A DNA stretch of 64,000 nucleotides, from positions 2,170,001 through 2,234,000 of the forward strand of contig NZ_CP017479.1 in NCBI RefSeq assembly GCF_001761465.1, written 5' to 3'. This document shows positions 19,001-26,887 of the stretch, piece after piece. The first letter of the stretch is position 1, and every line of letters starts with the position of its first letter. The position numbers and the translations under genes were made by a program. This stretch comes from Flavobacterium gilvum (lineage in GTDB: Bacteria > Bacteroidota > Bacteroidia > Flavobacteriales > Flavobacteriaceae). Under the pieces are notes generated by a model. It worked only from the letters and a program-made list of their open reading frames with translations. It made no database searches and was not told the origin of the DNA.

Positions 19001-20985
19001 ATTTTTTCCTGCAAAGCTTTAATTTCATCACGAAGTTTTGCTGCGTGTATAAAATCCAAATCTTTGGCAGCTTTTTCCATGGCTTTTCGCTTTTCGCGAA
19101 TGAGTTTTTCCAAATCGGGTTTGGACATATAAGCTGTTTCCGGTTCTGCAGCCAATTTTTCGATATGTCCTAATTCATATTCTACCAATTTATTGTTGGT
19201 AAAGACATTGTCTAATTTTTTGTTTAAGGCTTGTGGAACAATATTGTTTTCGGTGTTGTAATTTATTTGTTTGGTTCTGCGGTAATTGGTTTCGTCTATT
19301 GTTTTTTGCATGCTGTTGGTGATTTTTTCAGCATACATTATGGCCTTACCGTTCAGGTTTCTGGCGGCACGACCAATTGTTTGGGTTAAGGAACGATGGC
19401 TTCTTAAAAAACCTTCTTTGTCAGCATCCAAAATCGCAACCAAAGACACTTCGGGCAAATCCAATCCTTCTCTCAATAAGTTTACCCCAATCAGAACATC
19501 GAACAATCCTTTTCGTAAATCCTGCATAATTTCGATTCGTTCCAAAGTATCCACATCAGAGTGAATGTATCGACAGCGAATGGAAACCTTCGCTAGATAT
19601 TTTGCTAGTTCCTCTGCCATTCTTTTGGTAAGAGTTGTGACAAGAACACGTTCGTCTAACTCACACCGTTGTTGAATTTCCTCAATCAAATCATCAATTT
19701 GGTTCAAACTCGGGCGAATTTCAATAACAGGATCTATCAAACCAGTAGGACGAATGATTTGTTCTACATAAACGCCATCGCATTTTTGCAATTCATAATC
19801 GGCTGGGGTGGCCGAGACATAAATCACTTGGTTTTGCATCGCCTCAAATTCTTCAAATTTAAGCGGACGGTTGTCCATCGCAGCAGGCAGTCGGAATCCA
19901 TATTCTACTAGATTTTCTTTTCGGCTGCGGTCACCACCATACATCGCGTGAACCTGAGAAACCGTTACGTGACTTTCGTCAACAACCATCAGATAATCTT
20001 TTGGGAAATAATCAAGCAAACAGAAAGGTCTGGTGCCGGCTTCCCTTCCGTCAAGGTAACGTGAATAGTTTTCGATTCCAGAGCAATAACCCAGCTCCCG
20101 AATCATTTCCAAGTCAAAATTCGTGCGCTCTTCGAGTCTTTTGGCTTCGAGGTGCTTGCCAATTTCTTTGAAATAATCCACCTGTTTGACTAAATCCTGT
20201 TGGATTTCCCAAATCGCATTTTGCAAAACATCTGGTGAAGTCACAAACATATTGGCGGGATAAATAGTGAGCTTTTCATAACGCTCAATGACTTTTGAAG
20301 TCTTTATGTCAAAGCTTTCGATTTCTTCTATTTCATCTCCAAAAAAGTGAATCCGGAAAGCGTCATCAGCATAACTTGGATATACTTCAACGGTATCACC
20401 TTTGATTCTGAAATTTCCTGGAGTGAAATCGGCTTCTGTTCTGGAATATAAACTTTGGACCAGACTATGCAGTAATTTAGTTCTCGAAATAACCTGATCC
20501 CGTTCTATGGCAATAACATTTTTTTGAAATTCTACAGGATTTCCAATACCATACAAGCAGGAAACAGAAGCTACCACCAAAATATCTCTTCTGCCCGAAA
20601 GCAGGGAAGAGGTGGTGCTCAAACGCATTTTCTCCAATTCTTCATTGATGGATAAATCCTTCTCAATGAAAACACCAGTAACAGGCATAAAAGCTTCAGG
20701 CTGATAATAATCGTAATAAGAAACAAAATATTCGACGGCATTATTCGGGAAAAATTGTTTGAACTCCGAATACAATTGTGCTGCTAAAGTTTTGTTGTGT
20801 GCCAAAACCAAAGTAGGCCTTTGCACTTCCTGAATCACATTGGCTACCGTAAAGGTTTTTCCAGAACCGGTAACACCCAATAAGGTTTGATATTGTTCGC
20901 CCGCCTCAATACCTTGAGCCAATTTCTTTATGGCTTGCGGTTGGTCGCCTTTTGGACTGTAATCAGATATGACTTGGAAATTCAT
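18997..20985 (-). CDS. uvrB: Excinuclease ABC subunit B
   Basis: A 662-residue DNA damage-recognition helicase-like subunit of nucleotide excision repair. Visible motifs: Walker A GVTGSGKTFTVAN (about 39-51), the beta-hairpin region YYDYYQPEAF, Walker B DESH, helicase motif SATPADYE, motifs V-VI GVNLLREGLDLPEVSLV and QTIGRAARN, and the C-terminal UVR domain (about 622-657) that contacts UvrC. Length is standard. It is a single gene with its own -7 element. Confidence 0.97.
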   Translation of the reverse strand: MNFQVISDYSPKGDQPQAIKKLAQGIEAGEQYQTLLGVTGSGKTFTVANVIQEVQRPTLVLAHNKTLAAQLYSEFKQFFPNNAVEYFVSYYDYYQPEAFMPVTGVFIEKDLSINEELEKMRLSTTSSLLSGRRDILVVASVSCLYGIGNPVEFQKNVIAIERDQVISRTKLLHSLVQSLYSRTEADFTPGNFRIKGDTVEVYPSYADDAFRIHFFGDEIEEIESFDIKTSKVIERYEKLTIYPANMFVTSPDVLQNAIWEIQQDLVKQVDYFKEIGKHLEAKRLEERTNFDLEMIRELGYCSGIENYSRYLDGREAGTRPFCLLDYFPKDYLMVVDESHVTVSQVHAMYGGDRSRKENLVEYGFRLPAAMDNRPLKFEEFEAMQNQVIYVSATPADYELQKCDGVYVEQIIRPTGLIDPVIEIRPSLNQIDDLIEEIQQRCELDERVLVTTLTKRMAEELAKYLAKVSIRCRYIHSDVDTLERIEIMQDLRKGLFDVLIGVNLLREGLDLPEVSLVAILDADKEGFLRSHRSLTQTIGRAARNLNGKAIMYAEKITNSMQKTIDETNYRRTKQINYNTENNIVPQALNKKLDNVFTNNKLVEYELGHIEKLAAEPETAYMSKPDLEKLIREKRKAMEKAAKDLDFIHAAKLRDEIKALQEKI

Positions 20986-21005
20986 TTAGTTTTTTTTCAG
21001 AAAAG

Positions 21006-21013
21006 CAAAGTTA
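21006..21013 (-). promoter_or_regulatory. -7 promoter element of uvrB
   Basis: The minus strand reads TAACTTTG (TAnnTTTG), 20 bp before the uvrB ATG. No SOS-type operator was recognised. Confidence 0.45.
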
Positions 21014-21108
21014 CAAAGGAATTTAAGAAAAAAGAGTTTAGAAAATTTTAAATTCATTAAGCTAACTTTATGGGGTGTAAATTCAAAACAAGATATTCTT
21101 TTTATTTT

Positions 21109-21948
21109 TTAAGGAACATTTACCTTTGCTTTCAAGCTATTTAGAGTTTGTTCGGATAATTCCTCATCATCTTTTGACACAAAGAGGTTTGTTCCGTGAA
21201 TTAAATTATTTCTAAAAGAAATTAATTCGATTAAATTATTTCTTAATGATAAATTTATTTTGTCTTCATCATATAAAATATTAGCCAGTTTCGTTTGGGT
21301 AATCTTTTTTCTTCTGATGTTTCCATAATAATTGAGGCCAGTATTGTATTGGTCAAGAATCTGCTCAATTTGATTGTAATTTTTTAAGAAATTTTCAAGA
21401 CTTCCTTTTTCATTTGTTTTATTTTTGGTGGTAAGCTTTCTTAATTCTTCGCTGGCAATTTCAAAACTTTTTGGGTTCAAAATTTTTATGACAAAAGAAA
21501 CTATAAGAATTAATTCGGTGATAATTGTTGCCGTTGAAATATTAATTAAAACGTTTATTAATATAAAGTGATTACTCGTTTCAATTAGGATTACCAAAAA
21601 GCAAAGCAAAATGGATAAGATTGTTATAGTACTGATATTTACGATTGACTCAAAATAATTGGCTCTGAGTAATTGAATAATTTCTTCAAAAGTCTCATCT
21701 TTTTCGGCCTTTCTGTCAAGTTCGTTTCTAAGAAATATGTATCCTGTAATGATAAGACCATATATTGCGGCTATGACTTGTGAAGCTGCGGAAAATAAAT
21801 ATAAAATCTGGTTTTCGTTTAAACAAAATATTGGATGAATAAAATAAAACACCACACTAAAGGTGGAAAATAACATCCAAATTATAAAATTGGGCTTTGA
21901 TCTTTTTTTAATGAGTGATATTTTAATATTTCTTGCTTGGTCAATCAT
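21109..21948 (-). CDS. Four-helix membrane protein with a C-terminal HEPN-like motif
   Basis: A 279-residue protein of no family I can name with confidence. Hydrophobic segments at about 20-41, 48-72, 100-124 and 127-157 predict four membrane helices with both termini in the cytoplasm. The remaining 120 residues are helical and charged. Near the end, SFRNNLIHGTN contains R246-x4-H251, the catalytic signature of HEPN ribonuclease-type domains. A membrane-anchored HEPN protein would fit a defence or stress effector, but the R-x4-H motif alone is short. It is a single gene between uvrB and rlmF, overlapping neither, and is A/T-rich like its surroundings. Confidence 0.7.
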   Translation of the reverse strand: MIDQARNIKISLIKKRSKPNFIIWMLFSTFSVVFYFIHPIFCLNENQILYLFSAASQVIAAIYGLIITGYIFLRNELDRKAEKDETFEEIIQLLRANYFESIVNISTITILSILLCFLVILIETSNHFILINVLINISTATIITELILIVSFVIKILNPKSFEIASEELRKLTTKNKTNEKGSLENFLKNYNQIEQILDQYNTGLNYYGNIRRKKITQTKLANILYDEDKINLSLRNNLIELISFRNNLIHGTNLFVSKDDEELSEQTLNSLKAKVNVP

Positions 21949-22033
21949 TGGTAATTTTAATGGAGGGCTTTATGTTTATGAAATTAATAGTTTGATTAAA
22001 GTTATTAATGTTCTAGTTGATAGTGTTTTTTCA

Positions 22034-23011
22034 TTACTCAAATTTCCAAGATTTCTGTTGTGCTTCACTCATAAAAGTCCAGGCAACAATGCGGCTTGTT
22101 TTTTGGCCTTGGGCCATATCGATGGTTTTGTAAATGGCTCCTACATGGTTGAGGGTTTTGTAGATGGTATGCAAATTGGATTGTTTGGATACCAAAGTCG
22201 TAAACCAAAGGCACTGCATTGGATATTTGGCACTTTCGAAAATCATTTGTTTGATGAAGCCCAATTCGCCGCCTTCGCACCACAATTCGGCATTATGTCC
22301 GCCAAAATTAAGATTTGGTTTTTCGGCTTTTGGGGCATTTGGAGCTAAATTATTTACTTTTCGAAGGTTACTTTTCGTTGCTTCTTCTGATGAAGAATGA
22401 AAAGGTGGATTACAGATGGTAAAAGCAAAACGGTCTTCGGGAGTGATAATGTTTTTGAAAATAAAACGTGGATTTACTTGTAATTGCAGACTTACCGCTT
22501 CAGTCAATTTTGGATTATGACTGATGATTTTTCTGCAATTTTGAAGTGCATTTTCATTGATATCCGTTCCTACGAATGACCAACCATAAATTGAATTTCC
22601 AAGAATAGGGTAGATGCAATTGGCGCCAGTTCCAATATCGAGCCCTGTAACCGCATCTCCGTTAGGAATTTCGCCATTGTTAACGCTAGCCAAAAGGTCT
22701 GCGAGGTGGTGAATATAATCGGTTCTTCCCGGAATTGGCGGACATAGAAAATTGGTTGGAATATCCCAGTTTTGAATATCGTAATAAGCCATTAACAAGG
22801 CTTTATTTAGTGCTTTTACAGCATCGGGATTGGTGAAATCAATGGTTTGCTTCGCCTGTTCGCTAACGCTCGAGTCGATTTCGTGTTTATTGATGGCTAC
22901 AAAGTTTTGAAGTTCTGGATAAACAGAGATTAATTTTTCAAAATCATACCCAAATCGATGAAGATTTCGAGGATGTAAATTTGATTTTTCGATGTTCTTT
23001 GTAGTTTTCAT
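22034..23011 (-). CDS. rlmF: 23S rRNA (adenine-1618-N6)-methyltransferase
   Basis: A 325-residue SAM-dependent methyltransferase of the RlmF (YbiN) family, which methylates A1618 of 23S rRNA. Motifs: NLHRFGYDFEKL near the start, GLDIGTGANCIYP (SAM motif I), the catalytic NPPF in CNPPFHSS, and NFGGHNAELWCEGGE. The frame also contains an ATG at 23026, but the -7 element at 23029-23036 would start transcription inside or beyond that codon, so the start at 23011 (MKTTKN) is chosen. Confidence 0.93.
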   Translation of the reverse strand: MKTTKNIEKSNLHPRNLHRFGYDFEKLISVYPELQNFVAINKHEIDSSVSEQAKQTIDFTNPDAVKALNKALLMAYYDIQNWDIPTNFLCPPIPGRTDYIHHLADLLASVNNGEIPNGDAVTGLDIGTGANCIYPILGNSIYGWSFVGTDINENALQNCRKIISHNPKLTEAVSLQLQVNPRFIFKNIITPEDRFAFTICNPPFHSSSEEATKSNLRKVNNLAPNAPKAEKPNLNFGGHNAELWCEGGELGFIKQMIFESAKYPMQCLWFTTLVSKQSNLHTIYKTLNHVGAIYKTIDMAQGQKTSRIVAWTFMSEAQQKSWKFE

Positions 23012-23028
23012 TATATTTGATTTCAATG

Positions 23029-23036
23029 CAAAGATA
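23029..23036 (-). promoter_or_regulatory. -7 promoter element of rlmF (decides its start)
   Basis: The minus strand reads TATCTTTG (TAnnTTTG). It ends 3 bp before the upstream ATG at 23026, which therefore cannot lie in a normal leader. The ATG at 23011 fits. Confidence 0.5.
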
Positions 23037-23106
23037 GTGATTCTTACACTGGAATGGATTACATCAGAATAAAGGCTTTTTTTCCGGTTTAAGTAACTTT
23101 CAACAC

Positions 23107-23472
23107 TTAACTGCTTCGTAAAATCTTTTCCATTTTTCTGCCTTTGGCGAGCTCGTCTACTAATTTATCCAAATACCGAACCTTTTGCGTCAACGGGTTT
23201 TCGATTTCTTCCACTCGATACCCACAGATTAAGCCTGTGATAAGATGGGAATTGGGGTTTAGTGCCGCATGATCGAAGAATGTTTCAAAAGTTGCATTTT
23301 CTTTTATCAGTTCCTGTAATCTATTATTGTTGAAGCCGGTTAACCACTCGATGATTTGATCTAATTCTTCTTTCGTTCTGCCTTTTTTCTCCACTTTTGC
23401 TATGTACAAAGGATATACCGATGCAAAAATCATTTTTGCGATACGTTGATTATGTTTATCAGAATCGTTCAT
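23107..23472 (-). CDS. DUF2200 family protein
   Basis: A 121-residue cytoplasmic protein matching DUF2200 by its motifs (RIAKMIFASVYPLYIAKVEKKGRT, IIEWLTGF, FFDHAALNPN, LITGLICGYRVEEIENPL, MRYLDKLVDELAKG-like end). The family is common in bacteria and has no established biochemical role. Helical and acidic, without membrane segments. It lies between rlmF and a CACATAG repeat element and has no obvious partner. Confidence 0.85.
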   Translation of the reverse strand: MNDSDKHNQRIAKMIFASVYPLYIAKVEKKGRTKEELDQIIEWLTGFNNNRLQELIKENATFETFFDHAALNPNSHLITGLICGYRVEEIENPLTQKVRYLDKLVDELAKGRKMEKILRSS

Positions 23473-23500
23473 GATTTGTGTTTTTTGAATAGACTAGCAC

Positions 23501-23695
23501 GTTGAGTGAAATTATTTTTTAACACATAGGGACATAGAATCTATATTTTTTTGAGAGAATTTGATAGTCGTTTTACTTATCACATAGTTAATCTATGTGA
23601 AAAATAGGTTTATTTCTATTCTTTCTTTTTAGAGTTTTTATAAAATCTATGTCCCTATGTGTTTCATTATTTTTTTGAATAGAATTTCACCCAAC
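23501..23695. repeat. CACATAG palindromic element, copy 2
   Basis: Left arm ACACATAGGGACATAGA (from 23522), central palindrome CACATAG...CTATGTG (23581-23599), right arm inverted (23645-23663). Outer arms are GTTGAGTGAAATT (23501-23513) against AATTTCACCCAAC (23683-23695). A further match, AATAGACTA (23489-23497) against TAGTCTATT (23700-23708), reaches into the stop region of the hydrolase gene. It contains GATAGTCGTTTTAC (23562-23575), the inverse of the segment in copy 1 at 11131-11352. Confidence 0.7.
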
Positions 23696-23698
23696 AGA

Positions 23699-24508
23699 TT
23701 AGTCTATTATGTTCTTGTTAAGAAACTTTTCAATTAAGGGAACCACAAGTTCACTTTCTTTAAAGTTGGGTGTGAGGGTTGTTATTTCTCCAATGTATTC
23801 TCCGTGTCCGCCCGGAATTATGGCCAGTTCGGAATTGGCAATTTGACGGTGAAGTTCAATGGCATGTTCCGGTGTGATGACGTCTTTGTCTCCATTAATG
23901 ATTAAAGTTGGTACTGAAACTGATTTGATTTGCTCGTCTGGAATATCTTTGAAATTCAGCATCCTTTTTGCATCTCTGTCATGCATGATTTTTAAATCAT
24001 CAGGATTTGTCGCTACTTTTTTGTAACCCAATTGAAGTTGCTCGGGCATATTATCCAAAGAAGCTTGTTTCATAAAATCCCAAAACCAATCAGGAACACC
24101 ATTGCGTTTGGCAAGTGCCGAGGCTAAAATTATTTTGTCTACTATTTCAAGATGTCTTATAGCGATTTGCAGGACTGTTGTTCCGCCGTTGCTAAAACCC
24201 AAAAAGTCGGCTTTGTCAATTTTTATGTTTTTAAGAAAGACAGCAAGATCATCAGCATCTTGTTCAAAAGTAAGGTCTGCATTCCGGTCACTGGTTCGTC
24301 CGTGTGCCTGTAGTTCGACAGCAATTAGTTGTCTGTTTTTGGCGAGTAACGGAATGACTTTTTCAAAATTGGTTTGAATGGTCGAACCGCCACCATGAAC
24401 AAGAATTAATGGTTTTCCCTGTCCATAAATTTCGTAATACATTTTCAGTCCATTCACTTCGGAATAGCCACTTTTAAAAGAAAGGCTGTCTGTTGTTTCG
24501 GTTTTCAT
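23699..24508 (-). CDS. Alpha/beta fold hydrolase
   Basis: A 269-residue cytoplasmic alpha/beta hydrolase. The oxyanion motif is LVHGGGST (about 37-44), the nucleophile S106 in GFSNGGT, the acid in INGDKDVITPEH and the histidine in GGHGEYIGE. It has the cap-domain spacing of small esterases and epoxide-hydrolase-like enzymes. The substrate cannot be told from sequence. Its stop codon abuts the CACATAG repeat element, whose outermost arm may supply the last codons. It is 20 bp downstream of the HD hydrolase gene on the same strand, so the two are probably co-transcribed. Confidence 0.85.
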   Translation of the reverse strand: MKTETTDSLSFKSGYSEVNGLKMYYEIYGQGKPLILVHGGGSTIQTNFEKVIPLLAKNRQLIAVELQAHGRTSDRNADLTFEQDADDLAVFLKNIKIDKADFLGFSNGGTTVLQIAIRHLEIVDKIILASALAKRNGVPDWFWDFMKQASLDNMPEQLQLGYKKVATNPDDLKIMHDRDAKRMLNFKDIPDEQIKSVSVPTLIINGDKDVITPEHAIELHRQIANSELAIIPGGHGEYIGEITTLTPNFKESELVVPLIEKFLNKNIID

Positions 24509-24528
24509 TTGATTCTTTTTAACGAAGT

Positions 24529-25119
24529 TTATTTTTTTAGGATTCCTTTGTCTACACTTTCATTAATCAGATTTTCGGCGTAATTCCAGATTGCTGTAGA
24601 CCCTTCTTTAATTGCTTTTTTCTTGTCATAGACTTTTTGGAAAGGTACATTGTATTCCTTCCAAGTTCCTCCGTTATTTGAAGTGTTTTGAAGCAAAGGT
24701 TCGAATCGATCCATTGATTTTGCAAATTTAGCTTCATTGGTAAGACCTTCTTCAAATTCCAGCCAAATGGCAATAAATTCGTCAGCCTGTTCTTTTGGCA
24801 AAAGCCCAAATATTCTTTTTGCAGCAATAAGTTCCTGTTCTGTATTAGAGTGATTGTTTTGGGTGTCGTAAAGAAAAATATCACCCGCATCAATTTCTAC
24901 AATGTCGTGGATTAAAACCATTTTTATAACTTTAAGAACGTCTATTGGTTTATCTGAATGTTCTGCCAATACAATAGTCATCATTGCCAAATGCCAACTG
25001 TGTTCTGCGTCGTTTTCATGACGTTCGCTGTTGAATAATTTGGTTCTGCGCTGAATGTATTTTAGTTTGTCAATTTCTTTTATGAAAGCAACTTGTTTTG
25101 ATAAATTGTCTGTTTGCAT
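24529..25119 (-). CDS. HD-domain phosphohydrolase (YfbR/HDDC2-like)
   Basis: A 196-residue HD-domain protein. Metal ligands are visible as H34 (SERHENDAEHSWHLA), the HD pair H71-D72 in LIHDIVEIDAGD, and a later D in KSMDRFEP. This arrangement matches the YfbR/HDDC2 5'-deoxyribonucleotidase-like group. Expected activity: hydrolysis of nucleoside monophosphates. It lies 20 bp upstream of the alpha/beta hydrolase gene. Confidence 0.85.
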   Translation of the reverse strand: MQTDNLSKQVAFIKEIDKLKYIQRRTKLFNSERHENDAEHSWHLAMMTIVLAEHSDKPIDVLKVIKMVLIHDIVEIDAGDIFLYDTQNNHSNTEQELIAAKRIFGLLPKEQADEFIAIWLEFEEGLTNEAKFAKSMDRFEPLLQNTSNNGGTWKEYNVPFQKVYDKKKAIKEGSTAIWNYAENLINESVDKGILKK

Positions 25120-25198
25120 GGTTTTATAATTTCAGGATAAATCCACTATTGAAATGAGGTTTGATGTAAAGTTAAAACTTATTCTCAGGATATAAAAG

Positions 25199-25221
25199 CC
25201 TGTTTTTTTATAATAAACAGG
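25199..25221 (-). terminator. Weak terminator-like hairpin after the thiamine pyrophosphokinase gene
   Basis: A 7-bp stem (CCTGTTT at 25199-25205 against AAACAGG at 25215-25221) with CTTTTA following on the minus strand. Confidence 0.5.
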
Positions 25222-25245
25222 AAAAGATTTAACAATCAAAAAGCA

Positions 25246-25908
25246 TCAATCAAAACATTCCATTAGCATCAAATCACCCTTATCAAATTCAATTGTTACG
25301 ATTCCATCTTCGGCGACATGATTGCTGCTTCCTGTTCTGTAGCCCAATTGTAATTTTTCGTTTTGTAAAGGATAAAAAAGATTTTGAGTCACGATGTTTT
25401 CAACTGTCCCAATAGGGATTAATGAAAGAATGGTGTCTTTGGAGTACCATTTTTGAAATTTTTTGGGAAGTAAAAAGGCTTTGGAATGGTCATCAAAAAA
25501 AACAATTTTCAGCAAATCCTGATATAGAGCGGCAATGGTGAGATTGTGTAGTGTGTGATCCATTCTTCTTCCGGTTGCCCAGACAACATTTACGGCTTTG
25601 TGTCCTTTTTCGATTAAAAAATCAAAAGCTTTTTCCAGGTCGGTTTGGTCTTGGGCTGGTGCGTGTACAATTTCCAATGGATACTGAGATGTTTTATATT
25701 TTTCAGGATCAAATTCTCGGTCAAAATCTCCTAACAAAACATCGACTTTTATATCCAATTCCATTACACGATCTATGGCTGAATCTAGAACAATCACCAA
25801 TGGCGACCATTCGAGTAATTGCCCTAATAATTCGGGATTGCAAGCGGCTCCGTTGGCAATGATTAAAGCAGGTTCTTGGTCGTCGCGAACGATATGATGT
25901 GAAGACAT
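25246..25908 (-). CDS. Thiamine pyrophosphokinase
   Basis: A 220-residue enzyme that pyrophosphorylates thiamine with ATP. The core is recognisable: ALIIANGAACN near the N-terminus, the acidic LLGDFDRE (D61, D63), HAPAQDQTDLEKAFDFL, and ATGRRMDHTLHNL, all typical of the thiamine pyrophosphokinase family. Length fits. It may serve salvage of external thiamine, since no thiamine synthesis genes are nearby. Just upstream lies a CAGATTTTAG word repeat, which may contain or disturb its promoter. Confidence 0.85.
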   Translation of the reverse strand: MSSHHIVRDDQEPALIIANGAACNPELLGQLLEWSPLVIVLDSAIDRVMELDIKVDVLLGDFDREFDPEKYKTSQYPLEIVHAPAQDQTDLEKAFDFLIEKGHKAVNVVWATGRRMDHTLHNLTIAALYQDLLKIVFFDDHSKAFLLPKKFQKWYSKDTILSLIPIGTVENIVTQNLFYPLQNEKLQLGYRTGSSNHVAEDGIVTIEFDKGDLMLMECFD

Positions 25909-25909
25909 T

Positions 25910-26044
25910 TGATTTTAGATTTTAGAATACAGATTTTAGATTTCAGAGCAAAGAAAATAGGATAGAATATAGAATTCATATTTTTTGTAAATATATGTAA
26001 AAATCTGAAATTTGGATTCTGAAATCTCCAGTCTAAAATCTGCC
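25910..26044. repeat. Word palindrome, CAGATTTTAGATT family, copy 1
   Basis: Left arm (25910-25946) repeats variants of CAGATTTTAGAT. The inverted arm (26002-26044) carries AATCTGAAAT / TCTAAAATCTG variants. A single-arm relative lies at 59656-59709. It sits between two minus-strand genes and creates a spurious open frame with similar peptides at both loci. Confidence 0.6.
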
Positions 26045-26070
26045 TACTGAAATCAGGAATAGCTCCAGAA

Positions 26071-26883
26071 TTATTGTATGATATAATTTCTGAAATCGGT
26101 CTCACTTAAAGAGAAATAGCCCAAGGCATAGTTGTCGATGTTGGTTTGGTTGACGATATTACCCCTTACCGTGGCTGGTGTTGTCTGGAATGGGTTTTGA
26201 CTGCCAGCGGTAGCAATGATTTTGCTCATATAATTATAATAGTCTTCGGAAATACCATAGTGGGTTACATCAATGGAAGAGCCTTGTTTTAAATTTTCAT
26301 CGGAAAAGTTCCATTTTTTTTGGTTCCCGTTGGAGAATTGATCGCCAAGGACATGATAGGTTGGTGCTTTATTTATATCGGGAAAAAATCGTACCATATA
26401 GAAATTTTTAGCCATTGGGTCTTTGTAATAAACTACGATTTCATAATCTTTTCCAGAAAAACCGGCGTTGTTGTTTTGTACAATTGTGTCAATTGGAGTG
26501 ACAGATTGCATGGTTTCGGTAGCGGTATAGGTTGCACCATTGTAGTTAACGGTCAAAGTGTAGGTTTCACCTATAACAGGTTTGAAATTTGTGCAGGTAT
26601 ATTCTCCTGTATTGGGTGTTTCAGCAAAGATGTAACTAATGTTTTGGCTGTTTTTAATGGAAACCGTGGCACCGGAAACTTTTGGCACGACATTGCTGTA
26701 ATAGTCTGTGGTGGTGGACAAAATTATTTTTTGTTTCGATCCGTCGGTTCCTTTTTGCCAATTGATACTGGCATCGACTACCAATCGTGGAGGGGCGGTA
26801 TTCAAGTCCACATTGACAACGTCTTCGCATCCTGCAAAGAAAAATAAGGCTATTGCTATCGAGATATGTTTTATTATGTTCAT
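26071..26883 (-). CDS. DUF4249 lipoprotein, TonB-receptor partner
   Basis: A 270-residue outer-membrane lipoprotein candidate. The signal sequence ends in FAGC (Cys19 lipidated). The mature start EDVVNVDLNTAPPRLVVDASI is the hallmark of DUF4249, a Bacteroidota family found directly downstream of TonB-dependent receptors. Its start is 4 bp from the receptor stop, so the pair is co-translated. By analogy with SusD-like partners it may cap or help load the receptor, but the ligand is unknown. Confidence 0.9.
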   Translation of the reverse strand: MNIIKHISIAIALFFFAGCEDVVNVDLNTAPPRLVVDASINWQKGTDGSKQKIILSTTTDYYSNVVPKVSGATVSIKNSQNISYIFAETPNTGEYTCTNFKPVIGETYTLTVNYNGATYTATETMQSVTPIDTIVQNNNAGFSGKDYEIVVYYKDPMAKNFYMVRFFPDINKAPTYHVLGDQFSNGNQKKWNFSDENLKQGSSIDVTHYGISEDYYNYMSKIIATAGSQNPFQTTPATVRGNIVNQTNIDNYALGYFSLSETDFRNYIIQ

Positions 26884-26887
26884 AATT

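Noticed and set aside
25863..26105. 80-codon minus-strand open frame between DUF4249 and the thiamine pyrophosphokinase gene
   Set aside because: It runs through the word palindrome at 25910-26044 and overlaps both neighbouring genes.
26320..26847. 175-codon plus-strand open frame inside the DUF4249 gene
   Set aside because: It is antisense to a gene whose lipobox, family motif and operon position are clear.
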